The translations under genes were made by a program, and so were the position numbers. A DNA stretch of 64,000 nt, from positions 1-64,000 of the forward strand of contig JAUJPF010000003.1 of NCBI GenBank assembly GCA_030447275.1, written 5' to 3'. The notes under the pieces were generated by a model that did not search any database, was not told the origin of the DNA, and was given only the letters and a program-made list of their open reading frames with translations. This DNA is from Solirubrobacteraceae bacterium (lineage in GTDB: Bacteria > Actinomycetota > Thermoleophilia > Solirubrobacterales > Solirubrobacteraceae). Each line of letters begins with the position of its first letter. Within the stretch, counting starts at the first letter, position 1. Below are positions 39,399-47,965 of the stretch, piece after piece.

Positions 39399-40485
39399 GC
39401 AGGCGGTGCCAGGGTGTCCGCCGCCAGTGCGGCGATGAGGCCCTCCATCCCCTCCCGGGCGTGGATCGCGCGCTGGCGGTCGGCGCCGTTGCCGTCGACG
39501 AGGATCCGCTCGACCTCGTCGAGGGCGGGGACGTCGAGGTGCCGGCGGGCGAGCGCGACCGCGCGGCGGGCGACGTCGGCGACGGGGTAGAGCGCGCCGT
39601 CGAACCAGATCGTCGCGCGCAGGCCGTCGCGCGCGGCGCGGAAGCTCGACTCCATCAGCACGCCGCTGTCGACGGCGGGCGCCGGGTTCGCGACCTCGTT
39701 GAGCGCGAGGCCGTGGACGAGCGCCGCCAGCGCCGCGACCGCGCGCGGGTCGGACTGCGCGTCCATCGCCCGGACCTCGACGGTCCCGAGCAGCGGGTGC
39801 GGCCGGACGTCCCACCACAGGAACGTGTAGTCGGCGATCTCGGCGCCGGCGACGATGGCCTCGATCGTGCGCTCGTAGTCGGGGAAGCCGCGGAACGCCC
39901 GCGCGATCTCAGACCGCGGGTAGGCGCGGAAGAGCTGCGCGCGCGCCGAGTCGAACCCCGAGTCCTTGCCGAACCAGAACGGCGAGTTCGCGCTCAGCGC
40001 CTGGAGCAGCGGCAGGTGCCGGCGCAGGCCGTTGTAGGCGAGGATCGCCGTCGCGGGGTCGGGCATCCCGACGTGGACGTGCGTCGCCGCGGTCGGCGTG
40101 CGGGTGATGAGGCCGCGCAGCATCGCGACGATCGCCGCGTAGCGCTCGCCGGGGACGTGGACGACGTCGCCGAACTCGGCGGCCGGGTGCAGGCCCGAGC
40201 CGATCGCGGCGCCGCCGGCCTCGCGGATCGCCGCGCGCAGCCGGACGAGGTGGTCCACCGCCTCGTCGGCGTTGTCGCTGATCGGCGCCTTCAGCTCGAT
40301 CTCGGCCTCGTACGTGCCGGTGCGAAGTGGCCGTCGGGCGACTCGCCCGGCAGCCGCGCGAGGAGCTCGCTGCCGGTGTGCGAGACCGCGCCCGTCGCGG
40401 GGTCGACGAGGATGAACTCCTCCTCGACGCCGAGCCTGAACGAGGGCCCGCGGCCGAAGTTGACCTCGGGGATGCCGTGGGCCAT
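39389..40485 (-). CDS. Carboxylate-amine ligase (YbdK/GCS2 type), frame break
   Basis: This ATP-dependent enzyme of the glutamate-cysteine ligase type 2 family has about 365 residues after repair. Family features are PSFRLGVEEEFILVDPATG at the N-terminus, then THVHVGMPDPATAILAYNGL, LLQALSANSPFWFGKDSGFD and WWDVRPHPLLGTVEVRAMDA. A one-base loss in GCCGG near 40316-40323 separates GHFAP from GTYEAEIELKAPISDN. True glutamate-cysteine ligase activity is not assured for this branch. ATG 40485 is used. Confidence 0.88.
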
Positions 40486-40510
40486 CGCGGCAGCGTAGGG
40501 TAGGTGTGCG

Positions 40511-41066
40511 TTGACGTCCGCCCGCGACCGCCTCATCGCCGAGCTGCGCGAGCACGCGCTGGTGATCGGCCGCGTGACGCTCACGAGCGGCCGCGAGGCC
40601 GAGTACTACGTCGACGCGAAGCGCGCGATCCTGCGGCCGGCGGGCTTCCTCGCGCTCGGCGAGCTGGTGGCCGAGCGGGCGCGGGAGTGGGACGCGACCG
40701 CCGTCGGCGGGATGACGATGGGCGCGGATCCGGTCGCGTGCGCCGCGCTCGGCGGCGGCGCCGACGTCAAGGGTTTCTTCGTCCGCAAGGACGCCAAGGC
40801 CCACGGGCTCCAGCGCCGCGTCGAGGGCCCGATGCTCGACGACGGCGACCGCTGCCTCGTCGTCGAGGACGTCGTCACCACCGGCGGCTCGACGCTCGCG
40901 GCGATCGAGGCGCTGCGCGAGGAGGGCCGGACGATCGTCGGCGTCGTCTCGGTCCTCGACCGCCTGGCCGGCGGGGCCGAGCGGATCGAGGCCGCCGCCA
41001 TGCGGCGCGCCGTATGCGCCGCTGGCGACGATCGACGACGTCTATCCGGAGCGGCCGGACCGCTAG
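40511..41066 (+). CDS. pyrE: Orotate phosphoribosyltransferase, frame break near end
   Basis: This enzyme joins orotate to PRPP in UMP synthesis. It starts TTG 40511 (TSARDRLIAELREHALV). Features are SGREAEYYVDAKRAILRPAG, FFVRKDAKAHGLQRRVEGPM and the PRPP-binding CLVVEDVVTTGGSTLAAIEA. The last ~20 residues (family-like APLATIDDVYPERPDR) are in another frame; a base change near 41000-41012 would join them, ending at TAG 41066. That stop overlaps the convergent small-gene stop in CTAG. Confidence 0.92.
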
Positions 41067-41224
41067 CGGCGGCGGGCGAGCCGCAGCACGCCGAAGATGA
41101 TCAGCGCGGCGAGCAGGATGAAGAAGAACGCGTAGCCGGCCTTGTAGGCGCCGCTCTTGGCGAGAGCAGGCGCCGCGAGGGCGAGCCACAGCGCGAGGGT
41201 CAGCACGAGCGTGTTGATCTTCAT
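41063..41224 (-). CDS. Small two-helix membrane protein
   Basis: This is a 53-residue protein that starts MKINTLVLTLALWLALAAPA with a cleavable-looking helix ending ALA, then a second helix AFFFILLAALIIFGVL and a basic end RLARRR. It may be a secreted-then-anchored or two-pass peptide. The stop (41063-41065) is shared with pyrE in CTAG, which supports its reality. Function unknown. Confidence 0.65.
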   Translation of the reverse strand: MKINTLVLTLALWLALAAPALAKSGAYKAGYAFFFILLAALIIFGVLRLARRR

Positions 41225-41278
41225 GCGGCGGCGAGTGCCCCGCGCGGCGCCCCGCCACTCGCGGTCGCGCGGGCGCGG

Positions 41279-42168
41279 CTAGAGGCCGCAGCGGCGGGCG
41301 GCGGCGGCGTAGAGCTGCGCGCGGTGCGCGGTAGCCCTCGTCGGTGGCGTGCACGCGGTCTCTGCGCAGCCACTCGGGGTGGCGGCGCGTGGCGCGCGCC
41401 CACGGGACGACGAGGATGCGCCGGCCGCCGTGGTCCTCGCGCGCGACCTGCTCGAGCGCGGTTCGCGGCCGCGTACGAGACGCCGTCGATACGTGGGCGG
41501 GCGATCGTCGCCCACAGCGCGCACGACCCCCGCGGGAGGCCGGCGACGGACTGGCGCGCCGCGGTCGCGAGCTCGGCGGCGCGGCTCGGGTGGTCGTTCG
41601 TGAACAGGCTGAAGGCCAGGGCGTACGGCCGCCGCGTCGGTCTCCGCACGGTGTCCAGGATCCCGAGGCCCGTCCACAGGACGCGCCCGCTGACGGCGTC
41701 GACGGTGACGCGCCAGCCGGGGAGGGCGGCAGGGAGGCGCGGGCCGGTGCCCTGGGCGAGGGAGTCGCCGACGAGCGCGAGCTCGGGTGCGCCGCCGGGG
41801 CGGGGAGCCGGGTCGAGCGTCACGCGGCGCTCGGCCGTCGGCTCGGCGAGCGGCGGGCCGGCGCGGACGAACAGCGTCGTCCGGTGTGGCGGGACGACGA
41901 CGTGCAGCTTCGCCTTCCAGCGCCCCCGGCGGTCGGCGACGACGCGCATCGCGCACGGCCGCAGCGAGCACCGCGCCCTCAGCTGGATCTCCGCGCGCGG
42001 AGCGGCCCGGCCGGTGAGCGGGATGTCGGCGTTGGCGTCGAGGAGGAACGGCGCGGCGGCGACCGGCGCGTCGAGCGGGTCGATGGTGATGGGGCGCGGA
42101 GCGGCGGCGGCGGCCGGGGTGGGGGCGGCGAAGGCGGCGGCGGCCGCGGCGACGACGCGGAGGGTCAC
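41279..42168 (-). CDS. SGNH-fold surface protein 1, two frame breaks
   Basis: This secreted SGNH/GDSL-type protein begins at GTG 42168, overlapping the upstream stop as GTGA. A signal peptide precedes a beta-domain (~25-110; RAEIQLRARCSLRPCAMRVV). The SGNH domain starts with LALVGDSLAQGTG (block I Ser) and includes CALWATIARPRIDG. The block V Asp-His is in RDRVHATDEGY near the end. Frame losses occur near 41454-41464 and 41319-41331. SGNH proteins are esterases or acyltransferase partners. It is a tandem duplicate of the next gene. Confidence 0.75.
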
Positions 42169-43231
42169 CCGCACGATCGCGCCGCCTGCGCGTAGAGCCG
42201 CGCCCGCGCTCGGTACCCGGTCGGGTTCGCGTGGACGCGGTCGGCGGCGAGCCAGCCCGAGCGGCCCGCGAGCTCTGCCCACGGGACGACCGCGAGGCGC
42301 CGGCCGAGCGCGGCGTCGAGGCGCAGGAGGACCGCGTTGGCCGCCGCGTACGAGCGCCCGCCGAACGGCGGCCGCGCGATCGTCGCCCACACCGCGCAGC
42401 CGCGGGGCCCGGCGCGGCGCACTCGTCCGCACCGCGGCCTCGAGCGCCGCGGTGCGCGACGGGTCGTCGTTCGTGAAAGAGGCTCATGGCCACCACCGCG
42501 CCGTCCGGGACGCGCGTCCGGGCGAGGATCCCCATCCCCGCGGCGAGCGGCCGGCTCGTCAGCGCGTCGCTCGTGATGCTCCAGCCGGGCAGCTCCTGAG
42601 GGAGCAACCCCTCGATCCCCTCCGCCAGCGAGTCGCCGATGAGCACGAGCGTCCCCGACCCGCCGCCGCCGGACGGACCCGGCCCGGGCACCGGCGCCGG
42701 GTCGAGCGACTCGGGCGGCACCGGTGCGCCACCACCGCCGCCGCGGCTGCCACCGCGGCCGCCACCGCCGCCCACTCCGCCGCCGCCACCGCCGCCGCGA
42801 TCGCTCACCGGCTCCGGCCGCGGCCCGGCGAGCCGCACCTCCACCCGGTCCTCGGGCCCCACGACCGAGCCGCGGTAGTACGCCGTGATCCGCACCTCCG
42901 GCTCACCGGCCGGCGCCTCGAGCCGCACGCGCGCCTCCCAGCGGCCATCGGGGTCGGCCGTCCCCCGCCCGACGCAGCCCTGCACGCTGCAGCCACCGTT
43001 GACGACGACCTCCGCCCCGGGATCGGCGGTGCCCCGAACGAGCGGCTCCGCTCCGAGCCTCCCGCCGTCCTCACGCGCCCGCAGGCGGTCGCCGGCGGCC
43101 GGCCGCGCGAGCGTGATCGCACCCGGCTCCTTCGCAGCGGGCGGTGCGGTGCGCGCCGGCCGCTCGTCGTCGTCGCCGCACCCGCCGGCCGCGGCGGCGA
43201 GCACTGCGAGGAGGACGGCGCCGCGCGCCAC
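42165..43231 (-). CDS. SGNH-fold lipoprotein 2, two frame breaks
   Basis: This lipoprotein starts GTG 43231: VARGAVLLAVLAAAAGGC ends in a lipobox. A Big/filamin-like beta-domain (~30-130; LVRGTADPGAEVVVNGGCSV) is followed by a long Gly-rich linker, then the SGNH domain with LVLIGDSLAEGIEGLLPQ and the Asp-His in ADRVHANPTGYRARARLY. A base gained in an A run at 42475-42482 and one lost near 42417-42425 break the frame. Same layout as protein 1, so the pair is likely a tandem duplication. Probable cell-surface esterase or acyl-transfer partner. Confidence 0.75.
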
Positions 43232-43236
43232 GGCGC

Positions 43237-43617
43237 CTACGTGTTCTGCGTGTACCGCTGCACGACCCGGCGCGAGCCCCGGCGGCACGTCGCGCGGCTG
43301 TCGTACTGCGTCGGCGCCGAGGTCCGGCTCTCGCTGCACCGGTAGCCGTCGACCCGCGGGCAGCGGCCGTCGGCGCCGCCGCGGCTGCGCCGGCAGCGGT
43401 GGGAGGAGCGCACGAGCCGCAGCGCGCTGCGGCAGCTCAGGCCGTACGCCCGCACCGAGGTGACGTACGTCGCGCCCAGGTCGCGCTGCTTGCCGCTGAT
43501 GCTGCAGGTCGCCGCCGCGGAGGCGGCGGGGGCTGCGGACGAGGTCGCGGCGAGGGCGGTGAGCGAGAGCAGGGACGCCGCGAGCAGGGCCGCGATGGCG
43601 CGGGAGAGGCGTGGCAT
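43237..43617 (-). CDS. Small secreted Cys-rich protein
   Basis: This 126-residue exported protein has a signal peptide of ~27 residues (LAASLLSLTALAATSSAAPA). The mature part is basic with regularly placed cysteines: TCSISGKQRDLGATYVTSVR, GLSCRSALRLV, SHRCRRS, GRCPRVDGYRCSES and SRATCRRGS. The pattern looks like three disulfides. It is a family often seen next to surface genes in Thermoleophilia, but I know no function. ATG 43617; it ends six bases from the SGNH lipoprotein start. Confidence 0.75.
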   Translation of the reverse strand: MPRLSRAIAALLAASLLSLTALAATSSAAPAASAAATCSISGKQRDLGATYVTSVRAYGLSCRSALRLVRSSHRCRRSRGGADGRCPRVDGYRCSESRTSAPTQYDSRATCRRGSRRVVQRYTQNT

Positions 43618-43665
43618 GGCGGCGCATCGTACCCGGCGCCGCGCCGTTTGCCAGAGTTCGGCGCG

Positions 43666-44745
43666 ATGCCCTTCCGACTGCTTGTCACCACGGCCCTGCT
43701 CGCCACCCTCGCCCCCGTCGCCACCGCCCGCGCCGACTGGGTCGTGAGTGGCGCGGGCTTCGGGCACGGCGCCGGCATGAGCCAGTGGGGCGCCTACGGC
43801 ATGGCCCAGCAGGGCGCGGGCTACCGGCGCATCCTCGGCCACTACTACCGCGGCACCCGCATCGAGAACGTCGGCGGGCGCACGGTGCGCATCCTCCTGC
43901 GCGACGCCGCGGAGTCGGTCCCGTTCAGCGGCGCGGTGCGGATCGGCGGGCGCCGGGCCGACGCCGGGCGCCGGTACACGGCCACCCGCCTCCCCGGGCG
44001 CCGCGTCCGGGTCCGCGGCGTCGGCCGCTTCGCCGCCCCGCTCGTCCTGCGCGGCGGCGACCGCGGCCTGAAGCTGCGCGGGCGCTACCGCGGGACGCTC
44101 GAGCTGAGCCCGCACGGGCCGCGCGGCCTCGCCGTCGTCAACGCGCTGCCGATCGACGCCTACATCCAGGGCGTCGTCCCCGGCGAGATGCCGTCCTCGT
44201 TCGACATGGAGGCGCTGAAGGTGCAGGCCGTCGCCGCGCGCAGCTACGCCCTGACGACCGACGCCGGCGTCGCCCTCTTCGACCAGTACAACGACACCCG
44301 CTCGCAGGTCTACCTCGGCATCGACAGCGAGACCGCGCGCACGAACCGCGCGGTCCGCGCCACCGCGGGCGAGATCCTCACCCACCGCGGCAAGGCGGCG
44401 GTGACGTACTACTCGTCTTCCTCGGGCGGGCAGACCGAGAGCGTCGAGTTCGCGTTCGGAGGCGCCGAGCCGGTCGCGTACCTGCGCTCGGTCGCCGACC
44501 CCGCCGACAGCGTCTCGCCGTACTTCCGCTGGGCGGTCCGGTTCACGCAGAGCGCGATGCAGCGGCGGCTGCGCGGCATCGTCCGCGGGCGCTTCCGCGG
44601 CATCCGCGTCGTCGCCACCGGCCGCTCGCCGCGCGTGGTCACCGCCGAGGTGGTCGGCTCGCGCGGCCGCGAACGCGTCAGCGGGCCGACGATCCGCGAG
44701 CGGCTCGACCTGCGCTCGACGTGGTTCCGGGTCAAGAGGCGATGA
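43666..44745 (+). CDS. SpoIID/LytB-domain protein
   Basis: This 359-residue exported protein has a signal peptide of ~24 residues (LVTTALLATLAPVATARA). VVSGAGFGHGAGMSQWGAYG and MAQQGAGYRRILGHYYRGTR are typical of SpoIID N-termini. The SpoIID catalytic domain (~150-330) has YIQGVVPGEMPSSFDMEALK, AVAARSYALTTD and TYYSSSSGGQTE. SpoIID is a lytic transglycosylase acting on stem-free glycans in sporulation; stand-alone forms act in wall remodelling. ATG 43666; ATGA overlap with the next SGNH gene. Confidence 0.92.
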   Translation: MPFRLLVTTALLATLAPVATARADWVVSGAGFGHGAGMSQWGAYGMAQQGAGYRRILGHYYRGTRIENVGGRTVRILLRDAAESVPFSGAVRIGGRRADAGRRYTATRLPGRRVRVRGVGRFAAPLVLRGGDRGLKLRGRYRGTLELSPHGPRGLAVVNALPIDAYIQGVVPGEMPSSFDMEALKVQAVAARSYALTTDAGVALFDQYNDTRSQVYLGIDSETARTNRAVRATAGEILTHRGKAAVTYYSSSSGGQTESVEFAFGGAEPVAYLRSVADPADSVSPYFRWAVRFTQSAMQRRLRGIVRGRFRGIRVVATGRSPRVVTAEVVGSRGRERVSGPTIRERLDLRSTWFRVKRR

Positions 44746-45926
44746 AGCCGGCGCTGCTCGCCGCGGGCGTCGCGGTGCTGGACGGCGCCGCGCCGGCGGC
44801 CGCCGCGCCGCTCGCGCTCGAGGCCCGCCTCGGCGCGACGGGCTACGTCGACCTCGTGGTCACCGGCCGGCCCGGGACCACGGTGAGCGTCGCCGAGGAG
44901 GGCGGCGAGCCGGTCGGCGACGTCGCGCTGAGCGGCGAGCGCGCCGAACGCCGCCGCGCCGTCCAGTGGCGCTGCGACCGCCGCGACCGGCGATTCGTCG
45001 CCAGCGCGCCCGCCGAGGGAGGCGGAACCGAGACCGCGAGCGCCCAGGTGCGCACGCCGGGCTGCCGCCGCCGGCTCGCCCTCGCGGTGCGCCCGTTCGC
45101 GCCGCGGCGCGGCGCGCGCATGCTCGTCCGCGTCCGCGACCGCTGGCGACTCGGCGCCGTCACGGCGCGCGTCTGCCTCGCGCGCCGCTGCCGCGAGGTG
45201 ACGATCCCCGCCGGTCGTCCGGCGGCGCGCGTGCGCCTGCGCGCGCGGCGTGCCGGGATCCGCCGCGTCACCGCCCGAGCGCCGTGGGGCCAGCGCGTCC
45301 GGCGCGTCGTCGAGGTCCGGACGCGCCCGCTCACGCTGCTGGCCACCGGCGACTCGATGATCCAGATCGTCGACTCCTTCCTGAAGGAGCGGCTGCGCCC
45401 GCGCGGCGTCCGCGTGCGCAGCGACGCGCGCATCAGCACCGGCATCTCCAAGCCGTTCATGCTCGACTGGGTCGCGCTCGCCCGGCGCCAGGCGTTGGCC
45501 CGGCGTCCCCACGTGACCGTGATGTTCCTCGGCGCCAACGACGGCTTCACGATCGGCGGCGTCGACTGCTGCGAGCAGCCGTGGGTCGAGCGCTATGCCG
45601 CCCGGGTCCGGCGGATGATGGCCAGCTACCGGCGCCGCGGCGCGGCGCGGGTCTACTGGCTCACGCTGCCGGCGCCGCGCAGCTCGAGCTTCGCCCGCGT
45701 CTTCCGCGGCGTCAACGCGGCGCTGCGCTTCGCCGCGCCGGCACTCAGGGGCGCGGGCCGCATCATCGACACGGGCAGGGTGTTCACCCCCGGTGGCCGG
45801 TTCCGCACGAGCATCGGCGGTCGCGTCGTCCGCCAGCCCGACGGCGTGCACCTCAACACCCGCGGCGCGTCGATCGCCGCCGGGCTCGTCATCCGTGCGC
45901 TGCGGCGCGACGGCGTCGTGCGCTGA
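44742..45926 (+). CDS. SGNH-fold surface protein 3 (DUF459-like)
   Basis: This is a 394-residue exported protein. After a short signal peptide, two beta domains (~25-195; Cys-containing, Arg-rich) precede the SGNH domain. It has the block I LATGDSMIQIVDSF, the ISTGISKPFMLDW segment, block III VMFLGANDGFTIGG and block V QPDGVHLNTRGASIAA (Asp-His). This resembles DUF459 and AlgX/OafB-type SGNH domains. Coupling to SpoIID through ATGA suggests that it acts on the cell wall or its attached polymers. Convergent with the next SGNH gene by 38 bases. Confidence 0.85.
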   Translation: MKPALLAAGVAVLDGAAPAAAAPLALEARLGATGYVDLVVTGRPGTTVSVAEEGGEPVGDVALSGERAERRRAVQWRCDRRDRRFVASAPAEGGGTETASAQVRTPGCRRRLALAVRPFAPRRGARMLVRVRDRWRLGAVTARVCLARRCREVTIPAGRPAARVRLRARRAGIRRVTARAPWGQRVRRVVEVRTRPLTLLATGDSMIQIVDSFLKERLRPRGVRVRSDARISTGISKPFMLDWVALARRQALARRPHVTVMFLGANDGFTIGGVDCCEQPWVERYAARVRRMMASYRRRGAARVYWLTLPAPRSSSFARVFRGVNAALRFAAPALRGAGRIIDTGRVFTPGGRFRTSIGGRVVRQPDGVHLNTRGASIAAGLVIRALRRDGVVR

Positions 45927-46533
45927 CCGGGGGCTCCATCCGCTTCGAGCGGCCCAACAAGCGCGCGAACGCGCGGGCGCCCGAGCGGCTGAGGTGGAGC
46001 CCGTCCCCGGCGAACCAGCCGAGGCGCCCGCGGCTGTGGCGCACCCAGTCGAGCAGCCGCACGCGCCGCGGGAAGCGCCGCGCCACCTGCCGCATGACCC
46101 GCGCGTCGTAGCCCGCCCCGCCGCCGGGCTCGCGCGGCGTGACGAGCACGAGCAGCCGGCGCGGCCCGGCGATCGCCATCGCCGCGCGGAGCTGCCGGTG
46201 GCGGATGCTCCAGTTCGCGCCGAGGGCGACGACGGCGCGGCTCGGCAGCGTCCCCGCCCCGCGGCGGCGCTTCATCACGGCGAGCCCCTCGTCCATCTGG
46301 CGGCAGCCGCGCGCGTTCACCGCGAGCCCCTGCCGCGCGAGCTGCGGGACCGCCCCGAGCATCACCGAGTCGCCGATGGCCAGCGGCGGGGCGAACCGCC
46401 GCCCCTCCTTCTTGGCCGGGTACGCTGTGCGGACGCCGCCGCAGGCCGCTTCGGCCGGCCGCGGAGGCATCGCGAGCGTCGGCGCGAACACGAGCGCTAC
46501 GCACCCCGCGAGGACACGATGAACGCGCGTCAC
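45889..46533 (-). CDS. SGNH-fold secreted protein 4
   Basis: This ~214-residue protein starts at GTG 46533 (VTRVHRVLAGCVALVFAPTL), an export signal with a Cys. The compact SGNH fold shows LAIGDSVMLGAVPQLARQG (block I), SRAVVALGANWSIRHRQLRA (block III) and WFAGDGLHLSRSGARAFARL (block V Asp-His). The mature part begins ACGGVRTAYPAKKEG. It is the shortest of the five SGNH proteins here. It is divergent from the MBOAT gene 33 bases away. Confidence 0.82.
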   Translation of the reverse strand: MTRVHRVLAGCVALVFAPTLAMPPRPAEAACGGVRTAYPAKKEGRRFAPPLAIGDSVMLGAVPQLARQGLAVNARGCRQMDEGLAVMKRRRGAGTLPSRAVVALGANWSIRHRQLRAAMAIAGPRRLLVLVTPREPGGGAGYDARVMRQVARRFPRRVRLLDWVRHSRGRLGWFAGDGLHLSRSGARAFARLLGRSKRMEPPVSARRRRAAAHG

Positions 46534-46566
46534 GGCGGCGCACACTAGCCACGACGCGGTCGCCCG

Positions 46567-47958
46567 ATGCTGTTCCCCACCGTCGAATTCGCCATCTTCT
46601 TCCCGGTCGTCCTCGTGCTGTCGTGGGCGCTGATGTCGCGCCCGCGCGCGTGGAAGCCGTTCATCGTCGCGGTGAGCTACCTGTTCTACGCGTCGGCGAA
46701 CTGGAAGTTCTGCCTGCTCATCACCGCGGTCGTCGTCGGCAACCAGGCCGGCGCGATCCTCATCCAGCGCACGGACGACGAGAACCGGCGCAAGTGGATC
46801 CTGCGCATCACGGTCGGCTTCGACCTCCTCGTCCTCGGCACGTTCAAGTACTACGCGTTCTTCGTCACCGACATCGACCGCGTGCTCGGCGCGGCGTCGC
46901 TCTCGCTGCCGCTGCCGCTGCTGACGATCGCGTTGCCGATCGGGATCAGCTTCTTCACCTTCCAGGCGATCTCGTACGTCGTCGACGTCAAGCGGGGGCT
47001 GATCGCGCCGGCGCCGGTCCTCGACCTCGCCATCTACCTGAGCTTCTTCCCGCACCTCGTCGCCGGTCCCATCGTCCGCGCCCGCGAGTTCCTGCCGCAA
47101 CTCGAGACGCCGCGCGACCCGCGCGACATCCCCGGCGGCGCGGCGATGTGGCTGATCGCCATCGGCCTGATCAAGAAGGTGGCGATCGCCGACTACCTGG
47201 CGCGCGAGGTCGTCGACCCCGTGTTCGCCGTGCCCGAGGCGTACTCGGGCGTCGACGTCATGTTCGCGACCTACGCCTACGCCGCGCAGATCTACTGCGA
47301 CTTCTCGGGCTACACCGACATGGCGATCGGCCTCGCGCTGCTGATGGGCTTCGTGTTCCCCAACAATTTCGACCGCCCGTACCGCGCCCACAGCTTCCGC
47401 GAGTTCTGGCGGCGCTGGCACATCACGCTCAGCCGCTTCCTCCGCGACTTCCTCTACATCCCGTTCGGCGGCAGCCGCGGCGGCAAGCTGAAGACGGTCA
47501 GAAACCTGATGGCGACGATGCTGCTGGGCGGGCTGTGGCACGGCGCGGCGTGGACGTTCGTGCTCTGGGGCGGGATCCACGGCGCGGCGCAGGCGGTCGA
47601 GCACGTGTTCCGGGGGAAGATCGACATCCCGCGCTGGCTCGGCTGGCTGCTGACCTTCCACATCGTCTGCGCGGCCTGGGTCCTCTTCCGCAGCCCAGAC
47701 CTCGGCGTCGCGGCCGACGTCTTCAGCCAGATGACGGCGGGCGGCGCGGCTACGCTGATCACCGCACCGGCGCTGGTCCTGGTGCTGATCGTGATCGGGC
47801 TCCAGCTCATCCCGCCGAAGCCGATGGACGCGATCCAGCTCAGAGTCCAGCAGTGGAGCCCCGCCGCCCTCGGGGCCACGCTGTTCCTTGTCATCCTGCT
47901 CGTCGGCGCGACGATCCCCGACCAGGGCGTCCCGCCGTTCATCTACTTCCAGTTCTGA
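46567..47958 (+). CDS. MBOAT-family O-acyltransferase (AlgI-like)
   Basis: This 463-residue multi-pass membrane protein moves acyl groups across the membrane for O-acetylation of surface polymers. It starts MLFPTVEFAIFFPVVLVLSW, as AlgI proteins do. YCDFSGYTDMAIGLALLMGF, RPYRAHSFREFWRRWHITLS and YIPFGGSRGGKLKTVRNLM are family motifs. The catalytic histidine is in LLGGLWHGAAWTFVLWGG. About eleven helices are visible. The next gene (SGNH with an N-terminal helix) begins eight bases later, matching AlgI plus AlgJ/X or PatA/PatB-type pairs. Confidence 0.94.
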   Translation: MLFPTVEFAIFFPVVLVLSWALMSRPRAWKPFIVAVSYLFYASANWKFCLLITAVVVGNQAGAILIQRTDDENRRKWILRITVGFDLLVLGTFKYYAFFVTDIDRVLGAASLSLPLPLLTIALPIGISFFTFQAISYVVDVKRGLIAPAPVLDLAIYLSFFPHLVAGPIVRAREFLPQLETPRDPRDIPGGAAMWLIAIGLIKKVAIADYLAREVVDPVFAVPEAYSGVDVMFATYAYAAQIYCDFSGYTDMAIGLALLMGFVFPNNFDRPYRAHSFREFWRRWHITLSRFLRDFLYIPFGGSRGGKLKTVRNLMATMLLGGLWHGAAWTFVLWGGIHGAAQAVEHVFRGKIDIPRWLGWLLTFHIVCAAWVLFRSPDLGVAADVFSQMTAGGAATLITAPALVLVLIVIGLQLIPPKPMDAIQLRVQQWSPAALGATLFLVILLVGATIPDQGVPPFIYFQF

Positions 47959-47965
47959 CCCGCAC

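Noticed and set aside
42690-42800. GC-rich tandem repeats as a possible CRISPR or minisatellite
   Set aside because: They encode the Gly-rich linker of the SGNH lipoprotein, with no regular repeat-spacer structure.
41067-43345. Long plus-strand extension of the pyrE frame (to 944 residues)
   Set aside because: Only the first ~165 codons match pyrE; the rest is antisense to the SGNH genes and has no domain.
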